In this document: positions 62,669 through 64,000 of the stretch, piece after piece
How positions within the stretch are numbered: the stretch's first letter is position 1
Layout: every line of letters starts with the position of its first letter
Assembly: GCA_022653675.1 (NCBI GenBank)
Contig: JALCST010000012.1
Span: 1 to 64,000, forward strand
DNA length: 64,000 bases
Direction of reading: 5' to 3'
DNA from: Bacteroidales bacterium
GTDB lineage: Bacteria > Bacteroidota > Bacteroidia > Bacteroidales > UBA932
Notes under the pieces: model-generated
Database searches by the model: none
Told to the model about the DNA's origin: nothing
Seen by the model: only the letters and a program-made list of their open reading frames with translations
Position numbers and translations under genes: made by a program

Positions 62669-63400
62669 ATGGAAGCCGTCAGGAAGGTAGTCGTTATCCC
62701 TACTTACAACGAAAAGGAGAACATAGAAAAGATACTTCGTAAGGTTCTCGGCCTTGACGAGAAATTCAATGTACTTGTGATTGACGACGGTTCGCCGGAC
62801 GGTACAGCCGATATAGTCAAACGCCTGATGAACACATATGGGGATTCCCTGTTCATGATCCAGAGGAATGGAAAGCAGGGACTTGGAACCGCATATATAG
62901 CCGGTTTCAAATGGGCTCTCGAACACGGATACGATTACGTATGCGAAATGGACGCCGATTTCTCTCACAATCCCCATGATCTTCCTAGACTTTATGAGGC
63001 ATGCATGGATGGAGCCGACCTTGCGATCGGTTCCCGTTACTGCAAGGGGATTTCCGTCGTCAACTGGCCTATAGGCCGTGTGATCATGTCTTACTATGCT
63101 TCCAAATATGTTCGTACTGTTTTGAGGATGAATGTGTTCGATGCTACTGCCGGATTCAATATGTATTCGCGTCGCCTGTTGGAAGCCATCGACTTCGACA
63201 GGATACACATGAAAGGTTACGGATTCCAGATAGAGATGAAGTACAATGCGTTTAAGCTCGGTTTCAATATAACCGAAGTCCCGATAATTTTCGTGGACCG
63301 CAGGGAAGGAACATCCAAGATGTCCAGCGGAATTTTCGGAGAAGCCTTCTGGGGTGTGATAAAACTTCGGTTCCGTAAGATAACACCCAAAAAGATGTGA
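62669..63400 (+). CDS. Polyprenol-phosphate mannosyltransferase-like GT2 glycosyltransferase (DPM1-like)
   Basis: A 243-aa family-2 glycosyltransferase. Motifs are VVIPTYNEKENIEKIL, VIDDGSPDGTADIV, GLGTAYIAGFKWAL, CEMDADFSHNP (metal-binding DAD) and the C-terminal VPIIFVDRREGTSKMS. There are no C-terminal membrane helices, as in bacterial and yeast-type Dpm1 without the GtrA extension. It likely transfers mannose or another sugar from a nucleotide donor to polyprenyl phosphate. A promoter -7 box TATCTTTG lies at 62636-62643, with TTTG 17 bp upstream. A dihydroorotase gene follows after 5 bp. Confidence 0.9.
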   Translation: MEAVRKVVVIPTYNEKENIEKILRKVLGLDEKFNVLVIDDGSPDGTADIVKRLMNTYGDSLFMIQRNGKQGLGTAYIAGFKWALEHGYDYVCEMDADFSHNPHDLPRLYEACMDGADLAIGSRYCKGISVVNWPIGRVIMSYYASKYVRTVLRMNVFDATAGFNMYSRRLLEAIDFDRIHMKGYGFQIEMKYNAFKLGFNITEVPIIFVDRREGTSKMSSGIFGEAFWGVIKLRFRKITPKKM

Positions 63401-63405
63401 CGGAA

Positions 63406-64000
63406 ATGACGACGCTTATCGAAAACGGGCATATAGTAAATGAGGGAAAGATATTTACCGGCAGCATCTTAATCAGGGAAGGAACGATAGATTGCATAGT
63501 CGAGTCTTCGGCGAAGGATTATTTCCGAACCGTGGAAAAGCTCGAGGAATGGGCCGACAATGTAGTGGATGCGGAAGGAATGTATGTGGCTCCGGGGGTG
63601 ATTGACGAACATGTCCATTTCCGCGAACCTGGCGCAACATGGAAGGGTTGCGTGGAAAGCGAAAGCAGAGCCGCCGCGCTTGGCGGAGTGACCTCTTTCA
63701 TGGATATGCCGAATAACGATCCTCCGGCAGTGACCCGCGAGGCCGTAGATTCCAAATTCTCGATTGCAGCAAAGGATTCGTGGGTTAACTATTCGTTTTA
63801 TATTGGAGCCACAAACGGCAATATCGAAGAGATTGCCAGAGCCGATCCGCACAGGATACCGGGAGTGAAGGTCTTCATGAGCTCATCCACCGGCAACATG
63901 CGTGTTGACGATCCTGCAGCCCTCGATGCCATTTTCTCACGATCGCCTCTTACCATAACCGCTCACTGCGAGAAGCAGGAGATAATAGACGCCAATCTCG
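63406..64000 (+). CDS. pyrC: Dihydroorotase, N-terminal part (cut by the window edge)
   Basis: An open frame of 198 codons running off the right end. It begins MTTLIENGHIVNEGKIF and carries the amidohydrolase metal motif DEHVHFREPG, then GCVESESRAAALGGVTSFMDMPN, GVKVFMSSSTGNM (the position of the metal-bridging Lys) and ITAHCEKQEII. This is the class I dihydroorotase pattern, pyrimidine biosynthesis step three; related hydantoinases or allantoinases differ around these blocks. ATG 63406 lies 5 bp after the glycosyltransferase stop. The C-terminal half is not visible. Confidence 0.88.
   Translation, partial: MTTLIENGHIVNEGKIFTGSILIREGTIDCIVESSAKDYFRTVEKLEEWADNVVDAEGMYVAPGVIDEHVHFREPGATWKGCVESESRAAALGGVTSFMDMPNNDPPAVTREAVDSKFSIAAKDSWVNYSFYIGATNGNIEEIARADPHRIPGVKVFMSSSTGNMRVDDPAALDAIFSRSPLTITAHCEKQEIIDANL

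Overview
The window comes from a member of the Bacteroidota, most likely Bacteroidales. The direct evidence is a primary sigma factor of only 286 aa, repeated promoter -7 boxes of the form TAnnTTTG (ahead of rpsA, the SRP RNA, rnpB and others), TonB-dependent receptors paired with DUF4249-type or PnuT partners, a DUF4890-like secreted protein, tRNA genes without an encoded CCA, and little use of Shine-Dalgarno sequences. I cannot name genus or species. Most of the window is ordinary chromosome; no prophage, integrase, transposase or CRISPR array was seen.

Layout. Bases 1-130 are the 3' end of a 5S rRNA gene and its terminator, so an rRNA operon lies to the left. Then come an SDR oxidoreductase, a BlaI/M56 sensor-protease pair with a visible operator, and rmuC. 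From 4.7 to 5.6 kb lies a gene-poor patch: tRNA-Ala(CGC), an inverted-repeat element, copies 2 and 3 of a ~150-bp element bounded by inverted repeats (copy 1 lies upstream of rmuC), and degenerate tandem repeats. From 5.6 to 11.1 kb are a secreted protein of unknown function, two overlapping genes carrying three copies of one unknown domain, a MalY/PatB enzyme and a Gly/Met-rich secreted protein. From 11.4 to 17.8 kb is a TolC-MacA-MacB(ATPase)-MacB(permease)-LytS-LytTR operon. It is followed by a tiny ORF reading YCYYYCYC, an intrinsic terminator and a tyrosine phenol-lyase-like gene.

From 19.5 to 25.0 kb the minus strand carries a GH13 lipoprotein and an operon of acyl-ACP thioesterase, steroid 5-alpha-reductase homologue and Old-Yellow-Enzyme reductase; rnpB lies between them on the plus strand. 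From 25.1 to 44.3 kb are pyrG, glutaminyl cyclase, a TPP riboswitch with receptor and PnuT (thiamine uptake), a MurNAc-recycling pair (BadF-type kinase and murQ) with recR, an SSS symporter and mntP, then corA, rpsA-rnz-S41 protease, mnmA, SRP RNA, cdd and two peptidoglycan enzymes. From 44.3 to 64 kb are a BtuF-like lipoprotein, tRNA-Thr(CGT), a flavoprotein, dnaN with an exonuclease and a degenerate FAH-fold protein, a DegP-type protease, rpoD, an AGCS symporter, argS, a ClC channel, tex, a TonB receptor/DUF4249 pair, a dolichol-phosphate-mannose-synthase-like enzyme and the start of a dihydroorotase gene.

The observation I consider most worth pursuing is the Tyr/Cys leader peptide plus terminator ahead of the tyrosine phenol-lyase-like gene: it looks like an attenuator that would sense the very amino acids such an enzyme acts on. 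Next come the steroid-reductase-like operon, the short inverted-repeat elements and the three-copy unknown domain.
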